Positions 46,903-54,579 of a stretch of 64,000 nucleotides of DNA are shown piece by piece. Positions within the stretch are counted from its first letter, which is position 1. Each line of letters begins with the position of its first letter. The stretch is from an uncultured Odoribacter sp. (GTDB taxonomy: Bacteria > Bacteroidota > Bacteroidia > Bacteroidales > Marinifilaceae): NCBI GenBank assembly GCA_910588375.1, contig CAJUQA010000007.1:62001-126000 (forward strand). The letters run 5' to 3'. A program made the position numbers and the translations under genes. Under the pieces are notes generated by a model, which had not been told where the DNA came from, ran no database searches, and was given only the letters and a program-made list of their open reading frames with translations.

Positions 46903-47748
46903 ATGCAAAAAGACAACACTGCCGGAGAGAACCCGATGAAACTCATTTTTAATTATAATGATGTGTTTTACAGCTTTATTTATGACGACCTCAGCGGCTG
47001 TGTGCATCGTTCCCGCGAGTACGCCCTCAATTATGTCTATTCGGGCGAAATGGTGCTGGACAATGGAGACGAGCAGATTCATGTCGGCAAGGGGGAATGT
47101 GTCTTTATTCCCCGCGACCACCACATTACAATGTATAAGCGGACGTGCAACGGGAAACGGTATTGCGGTATTTTCCTAATGTTTACGCGTACTTTCCTGC
47201 GTAAGATGTACGGACAATTCGGACAAGGCAGGTTTTCAATTTCCACTCCGAAACTCGATGCCGGGGTAATGAAACTGCCCCAAACCGTGGAATTGACCAG
47301 CCTTTTTGCTTCCATGACGCCCTATTTCAATCCGGAAGTAAAGCCTCAGGGCGATTTCATGCAGTTGAAAATGCAGGAAGGTCTGCTTGCCCTGTTGCAT
47401 ATTGACGAGCGGTTTGCCCCGACGCTTTTCGATTTCAATGAGCCGTGGAAAATCGATATTCTGGATTTTATGAACGAAAATTACATGTATGAATTTTCGA
47501 TGGAAGATGTGGCACACTACACGGGACGCAGCCTTGCCACTTTCAAGCGGGACTTTAAGAAAATCAGCGACCTAACTCCCGAAAAATGGCTGATACGCAA
47601 ACGACTGGAAGTCGCCTATAACAAGCTAAAAGAAGGTGGTAAAAAGATCGTGGACGTCTACGCCGAAGTGGGATTCAAGAACCCGTCGCATTTTTCCACT
47701 GCTTTCAAAAAACAGTACGGCATCTCTCCTACCGCTATCTTTGCATAG
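46903..47748 (+). CDS. AraC-family transcriptional regulator
   Basis: The 281-residue protein has an N-terminal cupin-type ligand domain (VYSGEMVLDNGDEQIHVGKG, FIPRDHHITMYKR). The C-terminal part (about 180-281) carries two HTH motifs: SMEDVAHYTGRSLATFKRDF and KIVDVYAEVGFKNPSHFSTA, ending KKQYGISPTAIF. The effector is unknown. It is followed 18 bp later by a GNAT gene and then by the alpha/beta hydrolase, whose promoter carries a pair of 18-bp direct repeats typical of AraC half-sites. A 7-of-8 TATATTTA box lies upstream. Confidence 0.93.
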   Translation: MQKDNTAGENPMKLIFNYNDVFYSFIYDDLSGCVHRSREYALNYVYSGEMVLDNGDEQIHVGKGECVFIPRDHHITMYKRTCNGKRYCGIFLMFTRTFLRKMYGQFGQGRFSISTPKLDAGVMKLPQTVELTSLFASMTPYFNPEVKPQGDFMQLKMQEGLLALLHIDERFAPTLFDFNEPWKIDILDFMNENYMYEFSMEDVAHYTGRSLATFKRDFKKISDLTPEKWLIRKRLEVAYNKLKEGGKKIVDVYAEVGFKNPSHFSTAFKKQYGISPTAIFA

Positions 47749-47766
47749 GCTCATAAAAAATATCGT

Positions 47767-48255
47767 ATGGAAGAAACAAGTTACTCATACACTTTCCGGA
47801 CTTTAACCACTGAGGATATTTCTGCAATACGAGAACTTTTCCGCTCGACGGTGTTGACGGTAAATAGACAAGATTATACCCAAGAAGAAGTCACAGACTG
47901 GGCATCATGCGGTGATGACACGAAACATTGGGAAAAACTATTGTCCGGTTTATATTTCATAGCTGCTTTGGACGACAAAGAAAATATAGCCGGATTCGCC
48001 TCTATCAGTGATGATGGCTATTTGCATTCTATGTTTGTACATAAGGATTGGCAAAGAAAAGGCGTCGCTTCCGCACTTCTTACAAAAATGGAAGAATACG
48101 CCACCACACACGGTGTAATGGAAATCACTTCAGAAGTAAGCATCACCGCCCGCCCGTTTTTTGAAAAACACGGATTCGTCGTGAAGAAAGAACAAATGAG
48201 ACGGGCAAACCGACTATACCTGAAAAACTATGTCATGACAAAAACGATATATTGA
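47767..48255 (+). CDS. GNAT family N-acetyltransferase
   Basis: The 162-residue protein starts with TFRTLTTEDISAIRELF. The acetyl-CoA loop is SMFVHKDWQRKGVASALLTKM, seen in two pieces, followed by EITSEVSITARPFFEKHGFVV. This pattern is typical of PhnO/YafP-like acetyltransferases. It lies 18 bp after the AraC gene, so it is probably in the same transcript. The substrate is unknown. Confidence 0.88.
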   Translation: MEETSYSYTFRTLTTEDISAIRELFRSTVLTVNRQDYTQEEVTDWASCGDDTKHWEKLLSGLYFIAALDDKENIAGFASISDDGYLHSMFVHKDWQRKGVASALLTKMEEYATTHGVMEITSEVSITARPFFEKHGFVVKKEQMRRANRLYLKNYVMTKTIY

Positions 48256-48270
48256 GCATAAATCGACTTG

Positions 48271-48310
48271 TTTGAGCCTTTCAGTAATTTCATTTGAGCT
48301 TTGCAGTAAT
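48271..48310 (+). promoter_or_regulatory. Pair of 18-bp direct repeats, candidate AraC-type operator
   Basis: TTTGAGCCTTTCAGTAAT (48271-48288) and TTTGAGCTTTGCAGTAAT (48293-48310) differ at two positions and recur with a 22-bp period, two DNA turns. This is the geometry of AraC-family half-sites in direct orientation. The second copy ends 21 bp upstream of a TATTTTTG -7 box (48332), placing it over the -33 region. The AraC gene two genes upstream is the obvious candidate binder. Confidence 0.6.
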
Positions 48311-48331
48311 GTCCCTCCGGCTTTATCACAC

Positions 48332-48339
48332 TATTTTTG
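48332..48339 (+). promoter_or_regulatory. Promoter -7 element of the alpha/beta hydrolase
   Basis: The element is TATTTTTG, a TAnnTTTG match 37 bp before the ATG. There is no consensus -33 box at the proper distance; an activator-dependent promoter would look this way. Confidence 0.55.
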
Positions 48340-48376
48340 TATGGCAAAGCATAGAAAACATTTAAGTTATAGCAAT

Positions 48377-49447
48377 ATGAAAACAGTCATGAAATCCGTA
48401 ACCGTAACTGCCTTTGCGTGTATCATCGCGCTTACAGGCTGTACGAATTGTAAAACGAATCTCAAAACAAGTGATAATATGGAAACTTTGAATCTTACTC
48501 AGGAGTGGGACAAGACGTTCCCGCAAAGCGACAAGGTAAACCACCGCAAGGTGACTTTCCGCAACCGTTACGGCATTACGCTTGCCGCCGATTTGTATGA
48601 ACCCCGGAATGCCGAAGGAAAACTGGCAGCAATAGCCGTCAGCGGTCCGTTCGGTGCCGTCAAAGAGCAGGCAGCCGGATTGTATGCCCAAACGATGGCG
48701 GAACGCGGATTCCTTACGCTGGCTTTCGACCCTTCGTTCACCGGTGAGAGCGGCGGCGAGCCGCGCTATGTGGCATCACCCGATATTAACACAGAGGATT
48801 TCAGTGCAGCGGTGGACTATCTCAGCATCCTTCCCAATGTAGATACAGATCGCATCGGTATTATCGGTATATGCGGCTGGGGCGGATTTGCCCTGAATGC
48901 TGCCGCCATCGATACACGCATCAAAGCAACGGTAGCCTCCACAATGTACGATATGAGCCGCGTCAATGTCAAAGGCTATTTTGACTCCATGACCGCCGAC
49001 GAACGATATAAATTGCGCAAGCAACTGAATGCACAACGCACAGAGGATTACCGTCAAGGCAAGTATGCCCTTGCCGGCGGTGTCATTGACCCGCTGCCCG
49101 ACGATGCTCCGCAATTTGTAAAAGATTATTACGCTTATTACAAAACACCGCGCGGCTATCATAAACGCTCGCTCAATTCCAACAAAGGATGGAACAAGAC
49201 ATCCTCGCTTTCTTTCCTCAATGCCCCCCTTCTCACATACAGCGATGAAATCCGCAACGCCGTACTTCTTATTCACGGCGAAAAGGCTCACTCCCGCTAT
49301 TTCAGCGAAGATGCCTTCAAGAAATTAACTGGCAACAATAAAGAGCTAATGATTATTCCCGGAGCCAGTCATGTGGATTTATACGACAATACGGAAGCTA
49401 TTCCTTTCGGGAAATTGGAAGTATTCTTTAAAGAGAATCTACAATAG
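48377..49447 (+). CDS. Lipoprotein alpha/beta hydrolase with Cys nucleophile elbow
   Basis: From the ATG at 48377 the protein has 356 residues. It has a lipoprotein signal (VTVTAFACIIALTGC, lipid Cys22). The hydrolase fold shows ADLYEPRNAEGKLAAIAVSG, the nucleophile elbow GIICxG-like GICGWGG with Cys166, LLIHGEKAHSRYF and a catalytic His in IPGASHVDLYD. A Cys nucleophile is found in dienelactone hydrolase and in some YcjY-like families. The substrate is unknown; an ester or small-molecule detoxification role is guesswork. It is the likely target of the AraC regulator. Confidence 0.82.
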   Translation: MKTVMKSVTVTAFACIIALTGCTNCKTNLKTSDNMETLNLTQEWDKTFPQSDKVNHRKVTFRNRYGITLAADLYEPRNAEGKLAAIAVSGPFGAVKEQAAGLYAQTMAERGFLTLAFDPSFTGESGGEPRYVASPDINTEDFSAAVDYLSILPNVDTDRIGIIGICGWGGFALNAAAIDTRIKATVASTMYDMSRVNVKGYFDSMTADERYKLRKQLNAQRTEDYRQGKYALAGGVIDPLPDDAPQFVKDYYAYYKTPRGYHKRSLNSNKGWNKTSSLSFLNAPLLTYSDEIRNAVLLIHGEKAHSRYFSEDAFKKLTGNNKELMIIPGASHVDLYDNTEAIPFGKLEVFFKENLQ

Positions 49448-49458
49448 TCATAACGACG

Positions 49459-49490
49459 TTTGCAAGGATAGAAAGAAGAATATATCTTTG
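49459..49490 (+). promoter_or_regulatory. Bacteroides-type promoter of the nitroreductase
   Basis: TTTG (49459-49462), a 20-bp spacer and TATCTTTG (49483-49490) match both consensus boxes, 31 bp before the ATG. The gene therefore has its own constitutive-type promoter. Confidence 0.75.
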
Positions 49491-49521
49491 CCAACAGGAA
49501 AATTTACAAATATTCTGAGTC

Positions 49522-50133
49522 ATGAAAACAAAATACACTATTTTATTATCAGCTCTATTACTGGCATTTATAAGCTCTTGTTCAGATGTTAAAACAGAAA
49601 ATAATATGAAAGAAGAGGCCGTTTTGGAAATGTTGAAAACACGCCGGGCCATCCGTGCTTACCAAGATAAAATGCCTGAGAAAGAATTGATTGCAAAGGT
49701 GGTGGAAGCCGGTACATATGCCCCCACCGGCATGGGGCAACAATCGCCCGTCATTGTAGCTATTACGAACAAGGAGGTACGCAACCGATTGTCACAACTC
49801 AACGCCCAGGTCATGGGAAGAGACGCCGACCCCTTCTATGGTGCGCCGGTCATACTGGTGGTATTGGCCGATAAGCAATATCCCACTTATTTGTATGACG
49901 GTTCGTTGGTCATGGGCAATCTGTTGAACGCAGCACATGCAGTAGGATTAGGCAGTTGCTGGATACACCGGGCCAAAGAGGTTTTCGATAGTCCCGAAGG
50001 TAAAGCCCTTCTCAAAGAGTGGGGTCTTGAAGGAGAATATGAAGGTATCGGAAACTGCATCCTCGGTTACAGCGCACAGGAAGCACCGCTCCCCAAACCA
50101 CGCAAAGCAGATTATGTGATACACGTGGATTGA
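49522..50133 (+). CDS. Lipoprotein nitroreductase-family FMN oxidoreductase
   Basis: The 203-residue protein has a lipoprotein signal (YTILLSALLLAFISSC, lipid Cys20). After a short linker comes a nitroreductase domain: MLKTRRAIRAYQDKMPEKELI, APTGMGQQSPVIVAI, then GLGSCWIHRAKEVF. Nitroreductases reduce nitro-aromatics or flavin with NAD(P)H and are usually cytoplasmic, so the lipidated form is unusual and its electron donor is unclear. It ends the accessory segment. Confidence 0.85.
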   Translation: MKTKYTILLSALLLAFISSCSDVKTENNMKEEAVLEMLKTRRAIRAYQDKMPEKELIAKVVEAGTYAPTGMGQQSPVIVAITNKEVRNRLSQLNAQVMGRDADPFYGAPVILVVLADKQYPTYLYDGSLVMGNLLNAAHAVGLGSCWIHRAKEVFDSPEGKALLKEWGLEGEYEGIGNCILGYSAQEAPLPKPRKADYVIHVD

Positions 50134-50162
50134 TCTGTATCCGGCTATAATGCCGGAAAATT

Positions 50163-50960
50163 CTATTTTAATTCAAAATCATCCCTGTCATCAAGAACAG
50201 CAAATTTTTTACGGAACGTTATTAATGTTTCCAAATTCAGGTCTGCTACCAGGATTTCTTCTTTTCCTGCACAAGCAGACCTGACAATTTCTCCTTTCGC
50301 ATCAATCAAAGCTGAATCACCGGCATATTGCAATCCGGCATTATCCGTACCAACACAATTTACACCCGCCACATAACACTGGTTTTCTATTGCCCTTGCC
50401 CGCAGCAAAGTTTGCCATACATTCCGTCTTGACGCCGGCCAATTAGCCACGTAGACTGCCAGGTCATATCCTTCCGCATTACGACTCCACACCGGAAAAC
50501 GCAAATCATAACATATAAAAGCCGCTATTTTCACGCCTTTATATTCAAATACCAGCCGCTTCCGTCCCGGTATAAAATATTCATTCTCGCCCCCCATCCG
50601 GAAACAATGCCGTTTGTCGTAATATTTCACATCTCCATCCGGGAAAGCAGCTATCAGCCGGTTATAATAACATTCTCCCTCCCGACATACCGTCGAGCCC
50701 ATGATCAAGGCTCCCGTTTCGCATGCCCATTCCTGCATTTTCCGCCTCACTTCCTCGTAATAGCCGGCGATTCTATCCCGTTCGGCTTTCATCGCTTCCG
50801 CTTCCCGCTTTACCATCATTGCCCCGGCAGGAAACATCTCCGGCAAAAGAATAATATCCCTGCCATTACAATCTTTCATCTTCCGGCTAAAATCACTCAA
50901 ATTCCGCTCCACATTTCCCCAAACCAAAGAAGATTGCACCAATGCTATTTTCAAATCCAT
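50163..50960 (-). CDS. Nitrilase-superfamily amidohydrolase (omega-amidase/YafV-like)
   Basis: The 265-residue protein has the Glu-Lys-Cys triad of the carbon-nitrogen hydrolase family: Glu in DIILLPEMFPAG, Lys in VKYYDKRHCF and Cys in IAAFICYDLRFP. The sequence most resembles omega-amidase (YafV/Nit2), which hydrolyses alpha-keto-glutaramate. It is the last gene of a three-gene minus-strand run; the stop of the VanX-type gene is 3 bp upstream of its ATG. Confidence 0.92.
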   Translation of the reverse strand: MDLKIALVQSSLVWGNVERNLSDFSRKMKDCNGRDIILLPEMFPAGAMMVKREAEAMKAERDRIAGYYEEVRRKMQEWACETGALIMGSTVCREGECYYNRLIAAFPDGDVKYYDKRHCFRMGGENEYFIPGRKRLVFEYKGVKIAAFICYDLRFPVWSRNAEGYDLAVYVANWPASRRNVWQTLLRARAIENQCYVAGVNCVGTDNAGLQYAGDSALIDAKGEIVRSACAGKEEILVADLNLETLITFRKKFAVLDDRDDFELK

Positions 50961-50963
50961 ATT

Positions 50964-51728
50964 TCATTCTATTAGCTTCAGACATACCCTTGCTTCTTGC
51001 CGGCTCATCCAGTTAAAATGCCACCATTCACCAGGCAACACCTTGAATCCGGCTTTTAGCATCACTTCCCGCAACAACAAACGGTTTTTTACCTGCAATT
51101 CCATCAGCAATCCCGCCTCCATCAGTTCCGCTTCCAAATCCACCCGCGCCTTTCTGTCGAATTCATCAAATCCGCATCCCATATCCAAAGGCTGTCCGGA
51201 AGCATCCACTACCGATACATCCACAGCCGCTCCATAATTATGCAATCCGCCTCCCTTCGCCGGATTACTCACAAAATTTTGCCAGGAAGTACCTTTTACC
51301 CTGTCCCACATTTTCTGCTGTACAGCCATTGGACGGGCAGCATCATACACAATTAAACTCCTGTCGGGATGTATTTTCCTCAATTCCCGCTGAGCCACGG
51401 CCAAAGCCTTTGCTGCTTCGGGCAATAAATAAGCTTTATGTAAATCTTTATACAATACCCTCCCCATAAAGTTGGACGAATCCGCATACTTCAAATGCAC
51501 CTGAATCGTCGCATCTATTTTCTGGACATCCACCAAACCGCACTCTTTCATTTTCCGTTCCGATTCCGAGAGCAGCCAGCCTTTGTTCCAAAGCGAATCA
51601 GGCAGTAGCAAGGAATCTTCCACCGTCACCAGAGTCCGTCCCTCTATTACATTTTGCTCCCTCCGCCCTTGACAAGCCAACAGGGCTACCAAGAGCATTC
51701 CCACTCCTATGTAAACGACAAACTTCAA
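50964..51728 (-). CDS. D-Ala-D-Ala dipeptidase (VanX/DdpX-like) lipoprotein
   Basis: The protein carries the VanX/DdpX peptidase M15D features: YDAARPMAVQQKMWDRVKGT, the zinc motif GGGLHNYGAAVDVSV and the catalytic HxH-type WWHFNW (PGEWWHFNW). Such enzymes cleave D-Ala-D-Ala, either for vancomycin-type resistance or for cell-wall recycling; no vanH or vanA is present, so recycling is more likely. The TTG at 51728 gives a clean lipoprotein signal (KFVVYIGVGMLLVALLAC). An ATG at 51800 would overlap the upstream gene by 44 bp and give a 34-residue prefix, so the start is uncertain. Confidence 0.83.
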   Translation of the reverse strand: MKFVVYIGVGMLLVALLACQGRREQNVIEGRTLVTVEDSLLLPDSLWNKGWLLSESERKMKECGLVDVQKIDATIQVHLKYADSSNFMGRVLYKDLHKAYLLPEAAKALAVAQRELRKIHPDRSLIVYDAARPMAVQQKMWDRVKGTSWQNFVSNPAKGGGLHNYGAAVDVSVVDASGQPLDMGCGFDEFDRKARVDLEAELMEAGLLMELQVKNRLLLREVMLKAGFKVLPGEWWHFNWMSRQEARVCLKLIE

Positions 51729-51756
51729 AACATCTATTTTATCCGTTCCGACAAAC

Positions 51757-52305
51757 TCATTCTCCCCAGGAAAATTTCTCCGGATGCCGGGGATTCGCAT
51801 CCTTATACGTCTCCATTATGGTCTTCATGTCCGCCTCTACGTCGCCTGTCGTCCAAAAAATCGGACCTACTTCACAAAATTTTTCCTTGTAATCAATTCT
51901 TCCCAGATAAACCGGTATTCCGGCAGCCCGAGCTATCACCAGAAAACCTTTTTTCCATTTTTTCCGCCGACTGCGGCTACCTTCGGGCGTAATACACAAA
52001 TACATGGAATCCCGTTTCTTAAATTCCGTCACCATCTGTTCCACCAAATGGCTGTCTTTCTTTCCACGGTCCACAGGTATCACCCGCAAAGCCCGCAGAA
52101 TCATTCCCAACGGAAAAAAGAAAAATTCCTTTTTCATCAGGATATAAGCCGGAATTCCCTGACTCAAAAAGGCCAGTTCCCCCCACACGAAATCCCAATT
52201 GGACGTATGCGGCACCGAGATAATGACCGCCTTCTTCTCCTTCGGCAATTCCCCCCGGTAGTGCCATCCGCCCAACCACATGATAAAACGAGCAACATAT
52301 TTCAT
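51757..52305 (-). CDS. PlsC-like lysophospholipid acyltransferase
   Basis: The 182-residue protein has the acyltransferase motif PHTSNWDFVWGELAF, an HX4D catalytic pattern, and EGSRSRRKKWKKG, the second block typical of PlsC/GPAT enzymes. It carries a membrane-anchoring N-terminus. It probably acylates a phospholipid precursor or a related lipid. It is the first gene of the minus-strand run with the dipeptidase and amidase; no clear consensus promoter is seen upstream. Confidence 0.82.
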   Translation of the reverse strand: MKYVARFIMWLGGWHYRGELPKEKKAVIISVPHTSNWDFVWGELAFLSQGIPAYILMKKEFFFFPLGMILRALRVIPVDRGKKDSHLVEQMVTEFKKRDSMYLCITPEGSRSRRKKWKKGFLVIARAAGIPVYLGRIDYKEKFCEVGPIFWTTGDVEADMKTIMETYKDANPRHPEKFSWGE

Positions 52306-52486
52306 AAGCTAAAATTTATATTCAAACCAATTTTTTCATCCGACAATCATATTACGAGCCCAAAATTATTTATTATCCGTAAAATACCATAACATTCATT
52401 CAAAATCTGACACGTTCCCCGACTGCATACAAACTGTCATGCCGTATTTTTCCGTCCGATATATTTTTACTTTTCATTTTTTCTCT

Positions 52487-52494
52487 TACCTTTG
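52487..52494 (+). promoter_or_regulatory. Promoter -7 element of rplU-rpmA
   Basis: The element is TACCTTTG, an exact TAnnTTTG match about 84 bp before rplU. It places the structured leader in the transcript. Confidence 0.6.
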
Positions 52495-52515
52495 CACCAC
52501 GAAAATTTATCCTCA

Positions 52516-52549
52516 GGGGTACAACAAGCAGATCCGAGGGTCTCACCCC
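52516..52549 (+). ncRNA. Structured 5' leader of rplU-rpmA
   Basis: Two nested helices can form: an outer GGGGT (52516-52520)/ACCCC (52545-52549) and an inner AGATCC (52530-52535)/GGGTCT (52538-52543) with one G-U pair. It sits between the promoter and the L21 start. Ribosomal protein leaders that sense their own protein are known in other phyla, including L21 in Firmicutes. A similar role here is inference. Confidence 0.4.
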
Positions 52550-52577
52550 ATGGTATTAACTTAATAAACAATCTACA

Positions 52578-52889
52578 ATGTACGCAATTGTTGAAATCGC
52601 AGGACAGCAGTTTAAAGTTGAAAAAGACCGCAAAGTGTATGTCCATCGTCTGGACGCAGAAGAAGGCGCTCAGGTTGAATTTGAAAACGTGCTTCTGGTT
52701 GACAATGACGGAAGCGTGAAAATCGGTACGCCGAAAGTAGAAGGCGCTAAAGTTACCGCAAAAGTATTGGCTCACGTAAAAGCCGATAAGGTTATCATCT
52801 TCAAGAAAAGAAGAAGAAAAACTTATGAAAAGAAAAGAGGTCATCGCCAATGTATGACACAGATCCAGATTGAAGCTATCAATGCTTAA
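52578..52889 (+). CDS. rplU: 50S ribosomal protein L21
   Basis: L21 stabilises 23S rRNA domains in the large subunit. The protein has 103 residues, which is the usual length, and starts MYAIVEIAGQQFKVEKDRKV, an unmistakable L21 N-terminus. KVIIFKKRRRKTYEKKRGHRQ follows near the C-terminus. It is followed 31 bp later by rpmA. Confidence 0.98.
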   Translation: MYAIVEIAGQQFKVEKDRKVYVHRLDAEEGAQVEFENVLLVDNDGSVKIGTPKVEGAKVTAKVLAHVKADKVIIFKKRRRKTYEKKRGHRQCMTQIQIEAINA

Positions 52890-52920
52890 TTTATTTTGTA
52901 ACCTCTAAAATTAAAACGAT

Positions 52921-53199
52921 ATGGCACATAAGAAAGGGGTCGGAAGTTCTAAGAACGGCCGCGAATCCGAAAGTAAACGATTAGGAGTAAAAATTTGGGG
53001 CGGACAGTTTGCCAAAGCCGGTAATATTCTGGTTCGTCAGAGAGGTACCGTACACAATCCGGGCGAAAATGTCGGTATAGGTAAAGACCACACTTTGTTT
53101 GCTTTGGTAGATGGAGAAGTTGTTTTCGCCAAAAAGAAAAACGACAGATCGTATGTTTCTGTTAAGCCGGTTGTCGCAACACAGACTGCTGCTGAATAA
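52921..53199 (+). CDS. rpmA: 50S ribosomal protein L27
   Basis: L27 is at the peptidyl-transferase centre and binds tRNA. The 92-residue protein starts MAHKKGVGSSKNGRESESKR and has LGVKIWGGQFAKAGNILVRQ. The N-terminus is directly MAHKKGVG, as in L27 without a cleaved leader peptide, in contrast to Firmicutes. It ends in a strong terminator. Confidence 0.98.
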   Translation: MAHKKGVGSSKNGRESESKRLGVKIWGGQFAKAGNILVRQRGTVHNPGENVGIGKDHTLFALVDGEVVFAKKKNDRSYVSVKPVVATQTAAE

Positions 53200-53220
53200 A
53201 AAATATCAGACAACATATAA

Positions 53221-53251
53221 AAACTCCTGTATTGCGACAATACAGGAGTTT
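53221..53251 (+). terminator. Terminator of rplU-rpmA
   Basis: The 14-bp perfect stem AAACTCCTGTATTG/CAATACAGGAGTTT with a CGA loop is followed by a run of T. It lies 22 bp after rpmA and immediately in front of the serS promoter. Confidence 0.9.
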
Positions 53252-53255
53252 TTTA

Positions 53256-53263
53256 TATATTTG
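53256..53263 (+). promoter_or_regulatory. Promoter -7 element of the serS operon
   Basis: The element is TATATTTG, a TAnnTTTG match 22 bp before the serS ATG. The boxes overlap the tail of the terminator just upstream. Confidence 0.6.
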
Positions 53264-53285
53264 TTCTGCTAAAACCAATCGTACT

Positions 53286-54560
53286 ATGTTAAATCTAAAA
53301 TTTATCCAGGAAAACAAAGAAACCGTCATCGAACGTCTGGCGGTAAAAAACTTCGATGCCAGGGAATCGGTTGAAAAAATCATATATCTTGACGAACAAC
53401 GTCGCAAAATCCAGCAAGAATCGGAATCGAAGCAGGCGGAAATGAACCGGGTGGCTAAAGAAATCGGCGCATTGATGAAAAACGGCCAAAAAGAAGAAGC
53501 GGAAAAAGCCCGCCGGGAAACTGCCGAATTAAAAGAAGCCATTGCTGCACTTGTACCCCAACTGAACGACGTGACAGCACAGCTGAACGAAATACTACTC
53601 CGCTTGCCCAACATGCCGCATACCTCCGTTCCCCGGGGAAAATCGGAAGCAGACAACGAAATCGTCAAAATCGTCGACAATATACCTCAGAAACACGAAA
53701 ACGACGTTCCCCATTGGGAATTGGCCAAAAAATACGATTTAATCGATTTTGAAACGGGAGTAAAAATCACAGGAGCAGGCTTTCCCCTGTACAAAGGTTT
53801 AGGTGCCCGGCTTCAAAGAGCTTTGATTAATTTCTTCCTGGATGAAAATATCAAGGCGGGATACCAGGAAATGATGCCCCCCCTGATGGTAAACGCCGAT
53901 TCCGGTTACGGTACAGGCCAGCTGCCCGACAAAGACGGACAGATGTATTACGTAAATGAAGACAAACTCTATCTGATTCCGACAGCGGAAGTTCCGGTAA
54001 CCAATATCTACCGCGACATGATTCTGGAAGCCGACCAGCTTCCCATAAAAAATACCGCTTATACGGCCTGTTTCCGACGGGAAGCCGGTTCATACGGGAA
54101 AGACGTACGCGGATTGAACCGTCTGCATCAGTTCGATAAAGTGGAAATCGTACAAATCACCAAACCGGAAGTTTCTTACGAAGCCTTGGACGGTATGGTA
54201 AAACACGTGGAAGGACTGTTAATCAAACTGGGGCTGCCTTATCGCATCGTACGCCTTTGCGGTGGCGACATCAGCTTTACCTCCGCCCTGACCTACGACT
54301 TTGAGGTATATTCCAAAGCACAGGAAAAATGGCTGGAGGTCAGTTCCGTATCCAATTTTGAAGATTTTCAGGCCAACCGTCTGAAATTACGCTTCCGGGA
54401 CAAAGAAGAAAAGAAAAACCGGATGGTTCACACACTAAACGGGAGTTCTCTTGCCCTGCCGCGCATCGTCGCCGCCTTGCTCGAAAACAACCAGTGTGCC
54501 GAAGGCATCCGTCTGCCGGAAGTGCTGCATGCCTTTATGGGAACAGACCTGATTAAATAA
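53286..54560 (+). CDS. serS: Seryl-tRNA synthetase
   Basis: The enzyme charges tRNA-Ser. From the ATG at 53286 the protein has 424 residues. It has an N-terminal coiled-coil arm (about 30-100), class II motif 2 (TACFRREAGSYGKDVRGL) and motif 3 (LNGSSLALPRIVAALLENNQ). The serine-binding TAEVPVTN is present. A longer upstream frame includes terminator sequence and is rejected. The TPR gene starts 19 bp after its stop. Confidence 0.97.
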   Translation: MLNLKFIQENKETVIERLAVKNFDARESVEKIIYLDEQRRKIQQESESKQAEMNRVAKEIGALMKNGQKEEAEKARRETAELKEAIAALVPQLNDVTAQLNEILLRLPNMPHTSVPRGKSEADNEIVKIVDNIPQKHENDVPHWELAKKYDLIDFETGVKITGAGFPLYKGLGARLQRALINFFLDENIKAGYQEMMPPLMVNADSGYGTGQLPDKDGQMYYVNEDKLYLIPTAEVPVTNIYRDMILEADQLPIKNTAYTACFRREAGSYGKDVRGLNRLHQFDKVEIVQITKPEVSYEALDGMVKHVEGLLIKLGLPYRIVRLCGGDISFTSALTYDFEVYSKAQEKWLEVSSVSNFEDFQANRLKLRFRDKEEKKNRMVHTLNGSSLALPRIVAALLENNQCAEGIRLPEVLHAFMGTDLIK

Positions 54561-54579
54561 AACTTTAACACGTTAATCC

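Larger units (their letters stand above)
52306..52577. other. Divergent intergenic region with the rplU promoter and leader
   Basis: These 272 bp have no gene. A TACCTTTG -7 box (52487-52494) and a structured leader (52516-52549) precede rplU on the plus strand; no promoter was resolved for the acyltransferase gene. Confidence 0.6.

Noticed and set aside
50964..51728. Vancomycin resistance operon
   Set aside because: Only a VanX-type dipeptidase is present, without VanH, VanA/B ligases or VanRS.
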